Positions 1-7,589 are shown, numbered from the stretch's first letter. The stretch is 10,382 nt of DNA from Treponema sp. (GCA_031278025.1 JAITLF010000152.1:1-10382); one strand, 5' to 3'. A program made the numbers and translations. The notes: generated from the sequence alone by a model not told the origin.

Positions 1-22
1 TTACTTTTTAATAGTAAATTGG

Positions 23-89
23 ACGGAAAAATCTGTCAATTACCTTTGCGAGACGGCCCTTTGCGAGGACTTGACGGCCACGGAAAAAT
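23..89. repeat. Nested direct repeats upstream of the AraC-type regulator gene
   Basis: Three short direct repeats interleave here. ACGGAAAAAT occurs at 23-32 and 80-89. CCTTTGCGAG occurs at 43-52 and 58-67, a 15-base period. GACGGCC occurs at 52-58 and 73-79, a 21-base period, or two helical turns. AraC-family proteins commonly bind direct repeats spaced by whole helical turns, so these are candidate operator half-sites for autoregulation. The repeats are seen directly; their role is inferred. Confidence 0.5.
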
Positions 90-99
90 ATGTTTTATT
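71..99 (+). promoter_or_regulatory. Possible promoter of the AraC-type regulator gene
   Basis: TTGACG at 71-76 matches the -35 consensus at five of six positions. TTTATT at 94-99 matches the -10 consensus at four of six, with a 17-base spacer. The -35 overlaps the second GACGGCC repeat, which would allow a regulator bound there to act on polymerase. The -10 is weak, so this is tentative. Confidence 0.3.
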
Positions 100-144
100 G
101 AAAGGCGTTCCAATGTTCCGGCGGGATTTAAGGATGGCGCGATT

Positions 145-909
145 ATGTCAGCTAATTCCTTATATAATAATTTAGATCCCCCCGCTTCCCCCGATGCTTC
201 TCCTGTGGATATACTGCAACGCTACACGGACATATTGCAGAAAGAACCAAACGCCAGCAGTCTTAATATGCAGGTGTTGAATTGCGTCCGCAGCGGGAAA
301 AGCAGGGACCTTAAAAAATTTTTTTCCAGGCCGGAGTTTCGTGATCGTTCGCACCTTGCCGTGGCAAACGATATAGACTTCGCGCACTTGGCGTTTCAAC
401 TTACACTGCAGCGAACTGCCTGGACGGCTGTCGAAAGCGGCATAAACGAATTGGCCGCTATAACAGTATATCTTGACTACAGAAAAAAGGCGGCGGAAGC
501 CGGGTCGGTAGAAGAAGTGCAAAATTTGCTTCAGGCAAGCCAGATAGACTACGCAGATATGGTTGACGCACTGAAAAAAGAAAAACTGCCGCCCCTTGCC
601 CAACGGTGCCGGGAGTATATTGCCGCGCATATTTACGAGCCTGTCAACGTGAACAGGATCGCAAAAAAACTCCGTGTGAGCCGCAGCTATCTTTCGCGCA
701 CGTACAAAGAGGCCTGCGGCGAAACAATCATTGAGCGAATCCATAAAGAAAAAATCGCCGCCGCAGAAATGTTGCTCGTGCATTCGCAGTCCCCGGTGGT
801 AAACATTGCGATGGACCTTGGTTTTTCTTCGCAAAGTCATTTTAGCCAGGTGTTCCGCAAAGAAAAAGGCATGACCCCGTCTCAATACCGGGCATTAAAA
901 AAAGTATAA
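145..909 (+). CDS. AraC-family transcriptional regulator
   Basis: This 254-residue protein ends in a typical AraC/XylS DNA-binding domain of about 100 residues (roughly 155-254). It has two helix-turn-helix units: the first around IAKKLRVSRSYLSRTYK, the second in the signature NIAMDLGFSSQSHFSQVFRK followed by GMTPSQYR. The N-terminal 150 residues are helical and are not the cupin-type sugar-binding domain. They vaguely resemble the all-helical sensor found in many clostridial AraC-like proteins, whose ligands are mostly unknown. ATG 145 is preferred over a TTG at 19 because AAGGA lies ten bases upstream (130-134) and the extra 42 residues look non-native. It probably controls the transporter and flavoprotein genes that follow on the same strand. 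The family call is firm; the ligand is unknown. Confidence 0.93.
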   Translation: MSANSLYNNLDPPASPDASPVDILQRYTDILQKEPNASSLNMQVLNCVRSGKSRDLKKFFSRPEFRDRSHLAVANDIDFAHLAFQLTLQRTAWTAVESGINELAAITVYLDYRKKAAEAGSVEEVQNLLQASQIDYADMVDALKKEKLPPLAQRCREYIAAHIYEPVNVNRIAKKLRVSRSYLSRTYKEACGETIIERIHKEKIAAAEMLLVHSQSPVVNIAMDLGFSSQSHFSQVFRKEKGMTPSQYRALKKV

Positions 910-1022
910 ATCTGATAATTGGTAACGCAGAAGGGCGCCGGCCGCCATGTGCGTTTACGCAGAGAAAGACCGGATCTATAACCAAAAACTCCGTAAAACT
1001 CTACTAACCCGGATTTTCAAAC

Positions 1023-1058
1023 AAAAAGGCACAAATTTGACAATGACTGCGCCTTTTT
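1023..1058. repeat. Inverted repeat between regulator and transporter genes (operator or weak terminator)
   Basis: AAAAAGGC at 1023-1030 is the exact reverse complement of GCCTTTTT at 1051-1058, with a 20-base loop. Read on +, it ends in six T residues and could act as a weak terminator for the regulator gene. The -35 element of a candidate promoter lies in its loop, so it could equally be an operator. The large loop and only three G-C pairs argue against an efficient terminator. Confidence 0.4.
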
Positions 1059-1064
1059 TATATC
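1037..1064 (+). promoter_or_regulatory. Candidate promoter of the transporter-flavoprotein unit
   Basis: A perfect -35, TTGACA (1037-1042), is followed after 16 bases by TATATC (1059-1064), which matches the -10 consensus at four of six positions. It lies about 65 bases before the transporter start and inside an inverted repeat (1023-1058). A good -35 with an imperfect -10 suits an activator-dependent promoter, consistent with the AraC-type gene just upstream. The activation is inference. Confidence 0.42.
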
Positions 1065-1130
1065 TGCCTCCCGGAGCCCCGGCCAAAAATATGTCCCAAG
1101 GTTTTCTTTTTTTATGAGGGAGGTAATGAG

Positions 1131-2567
1131 ATGAGTGCAAATCCATTTCTTGACGCGCCTAATAATAAAAAAACAATCACGCTTGCAGGTATTTATCTTG
1201 GTTTGATTAGCCAGCTTTTTGTGTCTACCGGCGTTTCAACCTTACTGCCCATCGCGGCGGAGGAAATCGGCGGCAGGACGCTCTATCCACTGGCATCGAA
1301 CATAGGCGGGCTCGTCAGCATTATTGCGATGCCGCTCTACGGATATCTGGCGTCAAAGAATCCGGCGGCAAAAAGGACGCTTGTGTCGTTTTCACTGCTC
1401 ATCGGTACGCTCGTCAGCTTTGTGCGGGCGATTGCGCCTGATATGATGACCGTCGTGGCAGTCAGTGTACTTTGGGGCCTGGTGAGCGCGGGAATTTACG
1501 TGCTTGGTTTTTCAATGATTCGTGATATGTACGATGAAAGGAAAGCGGGCTTGTTTCTTGGCGCCACCGGTACGGTGATGAGCATTGGTATGCTCGCCGG
1601 TCCGGCCATTACGGGGCTTCTTATTGACCTTGCGGGCTGGAGAATCGTGTGCCATATGAATTGGGTGTTGATGTTTGTCGCTGCGGTACTTATTTTCTTT
1701 GGCGTTAAAATTACCAAAGAAGAAGGCGCCGCAGTGGGCCGGGGCGGCAGAAAGTTTGATGTGGCGGGCTGCATTATACTTATGCTCTTCATGGGCGGAG
1801 TCGTACTCGCGCTTTCGTTTGGCCCCAGCTCGTCCGGCATTTCGGCGCTGATTTTTGGTTCCATAGGCAATACCGCGCTGCTGGTGCTTTCGGCAGTCAG
1901 CTTGGCTGCGCTGTTCTTTATCGTACGTAAAAAAGGCGATGGCGCCATACTACCCTCAGGGGTGTTAAAAGACAGAAATACGGTATGCCTCGCACTGTAC
2001 AACCTTTTTGCCACCTGCTCAACAATGGCGGTTATGTTTTTCATGCCCGCCTACGCGCGTTATGTGATGCAGACTTCCGCAACTCAGGCCGCCCTCACTA
2101 CAACGATGATTGCCGTCCTGGGTATTTTTCTTAGTCCCATTTTTGGCAGCAGAATCGCGAAAGCAAAGAGCGCACGCGGCGTTGTGGCCCTTGGAACGAT
2201 TGTACGTATCGGCCTAACGATTGCGTTGTTGTTTGTGTTAAAGCCGACAACATCAATTTTGGTCGTATATGCCTTGATTCTTGCCGCTGGTCTTTACAAC
2301 AGTCAGCACAGCGTAACAATTTCCGCGGGCCCGCAGATTCAAATTGCCCCGGAAATTCGCGTTATGGGCAATTCCGTCGTACAACTCACGCAGATAGTCG
2401 GTGGGGCTGTCGGTATGGCTGTGTATACATCGGTCATCGGGACACAGGGCGTCGAGAGCGGCATGGGGACGGCGCTTATCATCGCTGCCGTTACCGCACT
2501 GGCCGCGCTTATATGCGGGCTGTTCTTAAAACCCCGGAACGTGGAACGGGTTCCCGAACAAGCCTAA
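1131..2567 (+). CDS. MFS transporter, DHA2-like with 14 predicted helices
   Basis: The 478-residue product is strongly hydrophobic, and I count about fourteen membrane segments, from ITLAGIYLGLISQLF near residue 16 to the last helix ending around 465. Fourteen helices are typical of the DHA2 drug:H+ antiporter group. The stretch GPAITGLLIDLAGWR in the fifth and sixth helices corresponds to the antiporter motif C region. The loop after helix 2 (YGYLASKNPAAKR) is a degenerate motif A without its usual Asp, so coupling could differ from standard drug exporters. The start is supported by GAGGGAGG (1116-1123) seven bases upstream. The flavoprotein gene follows after 76 bases, so the two are probably co-transcribed and the transporter may carry that enzyme's substrate or product. 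Direction and cargo cannot be read from the sequence. Confidence 0.9.
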   Translation: MSANPFLDAPNNKKTITLAGIYLGLISQLFVSTGVSTLLPIAAEEIGGRTLYPLASNIGGLVSIIAMPLYGYLASKNPAAKRTLVSFSLLIGTLVSFVRAIAPDMMTVVAVSVLWGLVSAGIYVLGFSMIRDMYDERKAGLFLGATGTVMSIGMLAGPAITGLLIDLAGWRIVCHMNWVLMFVAAVLIFFGVKITKEEGAAVGRGGRKFDVAGCIILMLFMGGVVLALSFGPSSSGISALIFGSIGNTALLVLSAVSLAALFFIVRKKGDGAILPSGVLKDRNTVCLALYNLFATCSTMAVMFFMPAYARYVMQTSATQAALTTTMIAVLGIFLSPIFGSRIAKAKSARGVVALGTIVRIGLTIALLFVLKPTTSILVVYALILAAGLYNSQHSVTISAGPQIQIAPEIRVMGNSVVQLTQIVGGAVGMAVYTSVIGTQGVESGMGTALIIAAVTALAALICGLFLKPRNVERVPEQA

Positions 2568-2643
2568 TAAATCAGTGCTACTTTAATGGAGTCAGAAGTT
2601 GGCGGTGTACGCCGCTGATAATAAACCAGAGAGGAGAACTATT

Positions 2644-4641
2644 ATGGCTATTGAAAACACGAAGGTAAACACACAGTTTACAAATCTCTTCAAACCAGGA
2701 AAGATAGGCAGCATGAGCCTTCGCAACCGGATTGTGCTTCCCGGAATGGGTACAGGTTCCAATGATGACGGCCCTGAAGGTCTTATGAGTGAACTAAGTG
2801 ACCGTACCATAGACTACTATGCGGAGAGAGCCAAGGGCGGCGCGGGGCTCGTGATCACGCAGGCATGCACTATTATGTATGAATGCCGGGGCATAGGCAA
2901 CCTCCAGATTCATGATGACAAGGTCATCCCCAGATTCAGACAGTTGGCGGAAGCGGTACAAGCCCACGGCGCCAAAGCGGTCGTGCAGATTAACCATCAC
3001 GGAACCATACTGAGCCTTCGCAGTATGTATCTGCCTGACAAGGAGGCGGTTAAGGCCCTGGCCCCGTCGGCCATACCGTTTCCGGAAAACAATGTCATGC
3101 CCATAGAAATGAATCAGGAGGACATTGACCGCGTAGTCGCAGGTTTTGCCGAAGCCGCGCGGAGGGTTAAGGAAGCCGGCTTCGACGCGGTGGAGATTCA
3201 CGGCGCCCACGGCTATCTGATTGGCCAATTCCGTTCGCCGCTGACAAACAAACGGACGGACAAATACGGGGGCAGCCCGGAGAACCGGGCCGGATTCTGC
3301 TGTGAGGTACTGGCCGCTGTGAGGAAGAAGGTCGGTCCCGACTATCCGGTTCTTCTGAGAATGAGCGGAACCACTTTCTCCGAAGGAGGGATCACCATAG
3401 AGGACTCGGTGATACACGCCCCGCTGTTTGTTGAAGCCGGCGCCGACGCCCTTGACGTGTCGTGCGGATCTCTTGAGAGCTATCACTATATTCTCCCGCC
3501 GTACATGGTCCCTGCCGGTCTGAATGTGGCCGCCGCTGAAGCGATAAAGAAGGTGGTCAATGTACCCGTCATTACGGTCGGCAGGCTGGGCACAGATATT
3601 CCGCTGGCGGAGCGTATTCTTGAGAAGGGGCAGGCGGACTTCATCGCAATCGGCAGAGGACTCATTGCCGATCCCTATCTTCCGCAGAAGGTGAGAGAGG
3701 GACGGCTTGAGGACATTCAAGAATGTATCTCCTGCAACAAGTGCATGAAAATGGAAAAGTATAAGGGTTTGGCATGCACCGTGAATCCGGTGGTGATGCG
3801 GGAGCGTACGTTTACAGAACTAAAACCGGCGGCTTCACCCCGCAGAGTGATGGTTGTGGGCGGCGGGCCTGCCGGCATGGAGGCCGCGAGAGTTCTGGCC
3901 GAGCGCGGCCATGAGGTGTCCCTCTATGAAAAGAGCGGTAAGCTGGGCGGCCAATGGAATATCGTTGACACGGAGAAGAAACAACAGGCATATACCAACC
4001 TGACAAAGAGGCTGGTTCGCGGCCTGGACAGAGCCGGAGTGAAGGTGATGCTGAACAGCGAGGTTACGGCGGATACCGTCGCAAAGATCAACCCGGATAA
4101 GGTAGTGATCGCTACGGGGGCTTTTCCCCGGACGCTCAGAGGGGTGCCCGGCATTGACGGCAGGAATGTGGTGCAGGCGAATGATGTGATCCTGGGCAAG
4201 GTTGAGGCCGGAGCCCGTGTAGTTGTGATTGGCGGAGGGTCTACCGGAATGGAGGTGGCAAACAGCCTGGCCGAAAACGGCAAGAAGGCCGTTCTTGTGG
4301 AGGCCCTTCCGAAAATCGGCGGTCCTATGGTTATCTATAATTATAAGCACCTGCTGAGCGGCCTTATCGAAAACGGTGTCGTGATCCTCACCGACTGTCC
4401 GTTGATGGAAGTAACCGAACATGGCGTCTATGTGAAATGTAATACGAAGCTTGAAATGGATCTGCTGTTCATTAAGGCGGATACCGTGATTTTGGCGGTA
4501 GGGGTCGTTCCCGACAATAAACTTGCCGAGGAGCTGCGTCAAAAGGGAGTGGAAGTTGAACTGATCGGCGACTGCGGCGGGCCGGAGAAATCCGCGCTGG
4601 AAGCAATCAGAGAAGGCGCGGAGCTTGGCAGGAGGCTTTAG
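2644..4641 (+). CDS. NADH:flavin oxidoreductase / 2-enoate reductase family Fe-S flavoprotein
   Basis: This 665-residue protein has the three-part layout of 2,4-dienoyl-CoA reductase, 2-enoate reductase, BaiCD-type and trimethylamine dehydrogenase enzymes. Residues about 10-355 form an Old-Yellow-Enzyme TIM barrel with the active-site motif HGAHGYLIGQF (His186, His189, Tyr191) and NKRTDKYGGSPENR. A [4Fe-4S] cysteine set follows at 361, 364, 367 and 378. Then come an FAD fold (GGGPAGME from 406) and an NAD(P)H fold (GGGSTGME from 530), ending in IGDCGGPEKSALEAIREG. Such enzymes pass electrons from NAD(P)H through FAD and Fe-S to FMN to reduce an activated C=C bond. ATG 2644 is chosen over TTG 2599 because GAGGAG lies seven bases before it (2631-2636). 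The substrate is unknown; plant phenolic, steroid-like or enoate compounds are typical of the family. Confidence 0.93.
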   Translation: MAIENTKVNTQFTNLFKPGKIGSMSLRNRIVLPGMGTGSNDDGPEGLMSELSDRTIDYYAERAKGGAGLVITQACTIMYECRGIGNLQIHDDKVIPRFRQLAEAVQAHGAKAVVQINHHGTILSLRSMYLPDKEAVKALAPSAIPFPENNVMPIEMNQEDIDRVVAGFAEAARRVKEAGFDAVEIHGAHGYLIGQFRSPLTNKRTDKYGGSPENRAGFCCEVLAAVRKKVGPDYPVLLRMSGTTFSEGGITIEDSVIHAPLFVEAGADALDVSCGSLESYHYILPPYMVPAGLNVAAAEAIKKVVNVPVITVGRLGTDIPLAERILEKGQADFIAIGRGLIADPYLPQKVREGRLEDIQECISCNKCMKMEKYKGLACTVNPVVMRERTFTELKPAASPRRVMVVGGGPAGMEAARVLAERGHEVSLYEKSGKLGGQWNIVDTEKKQQAYTNLTKRLVRGLDRAGVKVMLNSEVTADTVAKINPDKVVIATGAFPRTLRGVPGIDGRNVVQANDVILGKVEAGARVVVIGGGSTGMEVANSLAENGKKAVLVEALPKIGGPMVIYNYKHLLSGLIENGVVILTDCPLMEVTEHGVYVKCNTKLEMDLLFIKADTVILAVGVVPDNKLAEELRQKGVEVELIGDCGGPEKSALEAIREGAELGRRL

Positions 4642-4675
4642 GAACCGCCCTGGAAGTGAAGCGTAGTGCATCATG

Positions 4676-4714
4676 GGGAAACGATGATTGGCATCACGTT
4701 AATCATCGTTTCCC
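4676..4714. repeat. Perfect 14-bp inverted repeat after the flavoprotein gene
   Basis: GGGAAACGATGATT (4676-4689) and AATCATCGTTTCCC (4701-4714) are exact reverse complements around an 11-base loop. The hairpin starts 35 bases after the flavoprotein stop, where a terminator is expected. No T run follows on either strand, so it is not a standard intrinsic terminator. It may be a 3'-end stabilising hairpin, a binding site for a dimeric protein, or an element end. Confidence 0.75.
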
Positions 4715-4748
4715 TGGGAACGCAGAGGTGGCCATCGCCGAATTTAGG

Positions 4749-4849
4749 ACGGACAAAACGGAAAACACGGACTTCCGGTTTGGAATTCCTGATTGGAAGG
4801 CCGGGGTCCTTGCCCCGAGGTTCTTCGTTCTCCGTCCGTGTTTGTCCGT
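4749..4849. repeat. Long imperfect inverted element with a nested hairpin
   Basis: ACGGACAAA (4749-4757) is complementary to TTTGTCCGT (4841-4849), and ACACGGAC (4765-4772) to GTCCGTGT (4834-4841), giving an imperfect stem with a seven-base bulge. Inside it, CGGGG (4802-4806) pairs with CCCCG (4813-4817). Each arm is made of short ACGGAC-like units. This looks like a dispersed intergenic repeat and lies between two genes that converge on it. Short reading frames crossing it have no protein-like features. It may end transcription from both sides. Confidence 0.55.
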
Positions 4850-4871
4850 GCCCGTCTGTGGTTAAAAATTC

Positions 4872-6629
4872 CTATGCGTTTACCCTGTCCGCCGTATCGG
4901 CCTGCTCGTAATGTTTGTAAAGAAAACGGCGGATCTTCTGCTGGGCGTTCTTTTCAAAGGGCTCGTCCCTCAAGGTGAAGTCTACGATTTTTTTATAGCC
5001 CACCAGCGCGCGGTTGGCCTGCTCAATTTCCTTCTTCACCAGGCCCCGGATAAAGGGGCCGTCCGTTTCTTTGCCGGGATAATCGGCGGCAATGTTTTCA
5101 AGGCCGGGAACCACCACGGCGAAAATCTGCTCGCCCCCGAATTCCTTTTCCTTCCGGCCCAGCACCAGGATTTCGCGTATGATCCGGGAATCGTTGAAAT
5201 GGGCTTCAATTTCCTCGGGGTAAATGTTCTTGCCCCCGGAACTGACGATGAGGTTCTTCGCCCTGCCGTTGATGTAGATAAAGCCCAGTTCATCCTGATA
5301 GCCCAGGTCCCCGGTTTTCAGCCAGCCGTCTTCGGTAATAACCTCTTTGGTGGCTTCGGGGGCTTCATAATACCCCAGCATGATCGAGGGGGATTTTACC
5401 ATGATTTCCCCGTGGCCGTCCTCGTTGGGATCGGCGATTTTTATGTCCGTGTATAAGACCGGGAGCCCCACCGAGGCGTTTCTCCTGTGCCAGGGGGTGT
5501 TTACGCTGATGAGGGGGCTGTTTTCGCTCATCCCGTAGCCGTGGACCATGTTGAACCCCAGGGAATCGAAAAAGTCCGCGGTTTTTGGGCTCAGGGGGCC
5601 GCCCCCGGCGACCATGATCCTGATGGAATCCAGGCGGGCTTTCTTGCGGATAAATTTGAAAAACTTTTGGCCGAATTCAACCCGCCCTTTTTTTGCCTCC
5701 GCCAGGGCGATGGCCCGGAAGATGTTGAGGATGCCCCGGACGGGGGCGGGTAACGCGTTGTAGCCCTTGGCAATGGCGGCCATCACCTTGTCGTAGAGGA
5801 GGGGAACGGCGATAAGAAAATTGCCCCGGCCGTCCTGTATGTCGTCCACCACCACGGAACCTACCAGTTTTTCCACGATGATGGTGGAGGCTCCCGCCGA
5901 GAGGGGGGCGATAAAGGAACAGGTGGTTGGATAGGTGTGGTGCAGGGGAAGCACGTTGATGAATACATCGCTGGGATAGGCCCGGAGGGATTTAATGGCG
6001 GCGCTGGTATTGGCGATGATCCCCTTGTGGCAGAGGGTTACTCCCTTGGCAAAGCCGGTGGTGCCGGAGGTAAACACGATGGACACCGGGTCCTGTTCGG
6101 CGATGCCGGAAACGGGGGGAAGGGCCTGGGCCTCCGCCCCGGCGCCGAAGGAACCGTAAGAGCCGGGCCCTTCGGCGCTCATGGCGGCCTTTACGGGAAT
6201 GGCAAGCCCCCTCCCGGGCAGGGAATCGGCGTAGCCCCGCTTTTTGACGGAATGGAAAAAGGCCCGGGCCCTGGTGATCTTCAGTATATTGGTACATTCA
6301 TCTTCGGAAACGAGAAAATCAATGGGGACGATTACCAGCCCCGCGATAGCGGCGCCCATCCAGACCGCCATCCATTCGGGACGGTTTTCGCACCACAGGG
6401 CCGCCCGGTCCCCCTTGACCAGCCCCGCCGCCAGGAGCCCCCGGGCGATACGCCGGGATTCTTCCGCGAATTTATTGAAAGACCAGCGGGTGAATTCCTT
6501 TTGGCCGCCTGAACGGTAGAGAATGGCGTCCTTGCCGGCCCAGTTGGAGCGTATCCCCTCAAGCCACGCGGCAAAGTTGGGATAGGGAAGGTCGGGCCAA
6601 TCGGCAACATAATCCTGAGGCTTTAACAT
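4872..6629 (-). CDS. AMP-binding long-chain acyl-CoA / acyl-ACP synthetase
   Basis: This is a 585-residue member of the ANL adenylate-forming superfamily. It carries the ATP-binding loop TSGTTGFAKG (187-196), HGYGMSEN (363-370), TGD (439-441), the hinge GRAKN (455-459), GGKNIYPEEIE (465-475), and a C-terminal catalytic-lysine region QQKIRR (Lys565). Such enzymes adenylate a carboxylic acid and transfer it to CoA or acyl-carrier protein. Layout and length fit fatty-acid substrates, as in FadD-like or acyl-ACP synthetases, but the substrate is not certain. The linker at residues 150-180 is Gly/Ala-rich and probably disordered. There is no Shine-Dalgarno site before the ATG; a promoter lies so close that the mRNA is probably leaderless. 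There is no membrane helix at the N-terminus, so it is cytosolic or peripheral. It is separated by 120 bases from the PHP gene upstream. Confidence 0.93.
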   Translation of the reverse strand: MLKPQDYVADWPDLPYPNFAAWLEGIRSNWAGKDAILYRSGGQKEFTRWSFNKFAEESRRIARGLLAAGLVKGDRAALWCENRPEWMAVWMGAAIAGLVIVPIDFLVSEDECTNILKITRARAFFHSVKKRGYADSLPGRGLAIPVKAAMSAEGPGSYGSFGAGAEAQALPPVSGIAEQDPVSIVFTSGTTGFAKGVTLCHKGIIANTSAAIKSLRAYPSDVFINVLPLHHTYPTTCSFIAPLSAGASTIIVEKLVGSVVVDDIQDGRGNFLIAVPLLYDKVMAAIAKGYNALPAPVRGILNIFRAIALAEAKKGRVEFGQKFFKFIRKKARLDSIRIMVAGGGPLSPKTADFFDSLGFNMVHGYGMSENSPLISVNTPWHRRNASVGLPVLYTDIKIADPNEDGHGEIMVKSPSIMLGYYEAPEATKEVITEDGWLKTGDLGYQDELGFIYINGRAKNLIVSSGGKNIYPEEIEAHFNDSRIIREILVLGRKEKEFGGEQIFAVVVPGLENIAADYPGKETDGPFIRGLVKKEIEQANRALVGYKKIVDFTLRDEPFEKNAQQKIRRFLYKHYEQADTADRVNA

Positions 6630-6635
6630 GGGGAG

Positions 6636-6664
6636 ATAATACGCTATATACGCCCTTTTGTCGA
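6636..6664 (-). promoter_or_regulatory. Promoter of the acyl synthetase gene, giving a probable leaderless mRNA
   Basis: On the - strand TCGACA (6664-6659) and TATTAT (6641-6636) each match consensus at five of six positions, with an ideal 17-base spacer. Only six bases (CTCCCC) separate the -10 from the ATG at 6629, so transcription would start at or within a base or two of the A of the start codon. The absence of any Shine-Dalgarno sequence agrees with this. Confidence 0.6.
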
Positions 6665-6691
6665 TTGTATTTGACGGGACATTGTATTTGA
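6664..6691. repeat. Two 11-bp direct repeats beside the synthetase promoter
   Basis: ATTGTATTTGA occurs exactly at 6664-6674 and 6681-6691, a 17-base period. The first copy touches the -35 hexamer. Paired sites at this position suit an activator or repressor of the acyl synthetase gene. The repeat is seen directly; the protein that might bind it is unknown. Confidence 0.55.
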
Positions 6692-6749
6692 AAGGACCAG
6701 GATTGATAAAAAGCCAGGTTTTCCATTCTCTTCGTTTCCGTTGAGTGTA

Positions 6750-7583
6750 TTAGATGAAGCGGGGTTTTGTTGCCCTTGCGCCGGGTTTTTTCCCCAACAA
6801 TTCCCACAGATCCTGTCCGGTACTCCGGTCTTTCGCGTCCCGAATGTCCACCGGCAGGGACACGGTTTCATCCCCCGTATAATCGCAGCGGCCTTCGCTT
6901 GTTTTGAGGCCGGCGATGTTTTTTTCTTTGATGGCTTGTACATACCCGGCGATGCTGTCCAGCTTTTTGTCCAGGTAAACCCCGAAAATCTCCCCCCACT
7001 CAAACTGTTCCTCGTCGTGGATGTCCGAGCCCGCGGTTTTGGGGAGGCCCAGCTTGTCAGCGTACCGCGCCGCCAGGGCGTCGTAGGATTGGTCGTGGTT
7101 TCCCGCGTTGGCGGCCTCTACCCCGTCCACGCAGCCCGCGGATAAATTGATCCGGCTGATATAGGAGTACTGACGGAAAGGGTGGGCCTGAACCACGCAG
7201 CCGCCGTATTGTTTGACCGCCCGGTACTGTTCCCCCCGGGTCCAGTTTCGGGATTCGGGGTGGTCCAGGAGCCAGGCTTTATCCAGGCCGTAGACGAGGT
7301 AGTCGTCGCAGCCGTCAAAGGTTTCTTCCCAGCCGAAAAACACATCCAGCCCCAGCCGTTCCCCGGCCTCCCTGGTTTCCTCATAGCCCCGGCAGAACTC
7401 GTCCACCCAGTCCCGCCAGGGCAGACGCCGGTTTACGGCGGTATTGCCCCGGAAAAAATGATCCGTCACGATGATGCCTGAAAAACCCGCGTCGATGTAG
7501 CGGCGGATGTAGTCCCGCCCCCGGGACACTCCGCAGGCGCTGGACCGGACGGTATGAAGGTGGGTTTCGTATAAGTAAGCCAC
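6750..7583 (-). CDS. PHP-domain metal-dependent phosphoesterase
   Basis: The 277-residue protein has the PHP (polymerase and histidinol phosphatase) metal-site pattern in order: His8 and His10 (THLHT), Asp41-His42 (TDH), Glu86 (GWEE), His134 (QAHPFR), and Asp187/His189 (GSDIHD). These residues normally bind two or three metal ions that hydrolyse a phosphoester. PHP proteins of this length include histidinol phosphatases, 3',5'-nucleotide phosphatases and RNase AM-like nucleases; I cannot choose among them. The C-terminal 30 residues are polar and lie outside the fold. The start is a GTG six bases after the DUF4349 stop, with only a weak GGAG/GGGA upstream. The tight spacing indicates co-transcription and perhaps translational coupling. 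The protein is cytosolic, with no signal peptide. Confidence 0.85.
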   Translation of the reverse strand: MAYLYETHLHTVRSSACGVSRGRDYIRRYIDAGFSGIIVTDHFFRGNTAVNRRLPWRDWVDEFCRGYEETREAGERLGLDVFFGWEETFDGCDDYLVYGLDKAWLLDHPESRNWTRGEQYRAVKQYGGCVVQAHPFRQYSYISRINLSAGCVDGVEAANAGNHDQSYDALAARYADKLGLPKTAGSDIHDEEQFEWGEIFGVYLDKKLDSIAGYVQAIKEKNIAGLKTSEGRCDYTGDETVSLPVDIRDAKDRSTGQDLWELLGKKPGARATKPRFI

Positions 7584-7589
7584 GATAAA

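Noticed and set aside
19..144. Extended N-terminus of the AraC-type protein from TTG at 19
   Set aside because: The added residues look non-native, the region holds direct repeats and a possible promoter, and ATG 145 has an AAGGA site.
4656..4978. Three short + frames (69, 81 and 61 residues) after the flavoprotein gene
   Set aside because: They cross the palindromic elements and the end of the synthetase gene, have no ribosome site, and show no protein-like pattern.
5487..6519. Long + frames opposite the synthetase gene (up to 191 residues)
   Set aside because: They mirror a GC-rich gene with clear motifs on the other strand; they are Gly/Pro-rich shadows.
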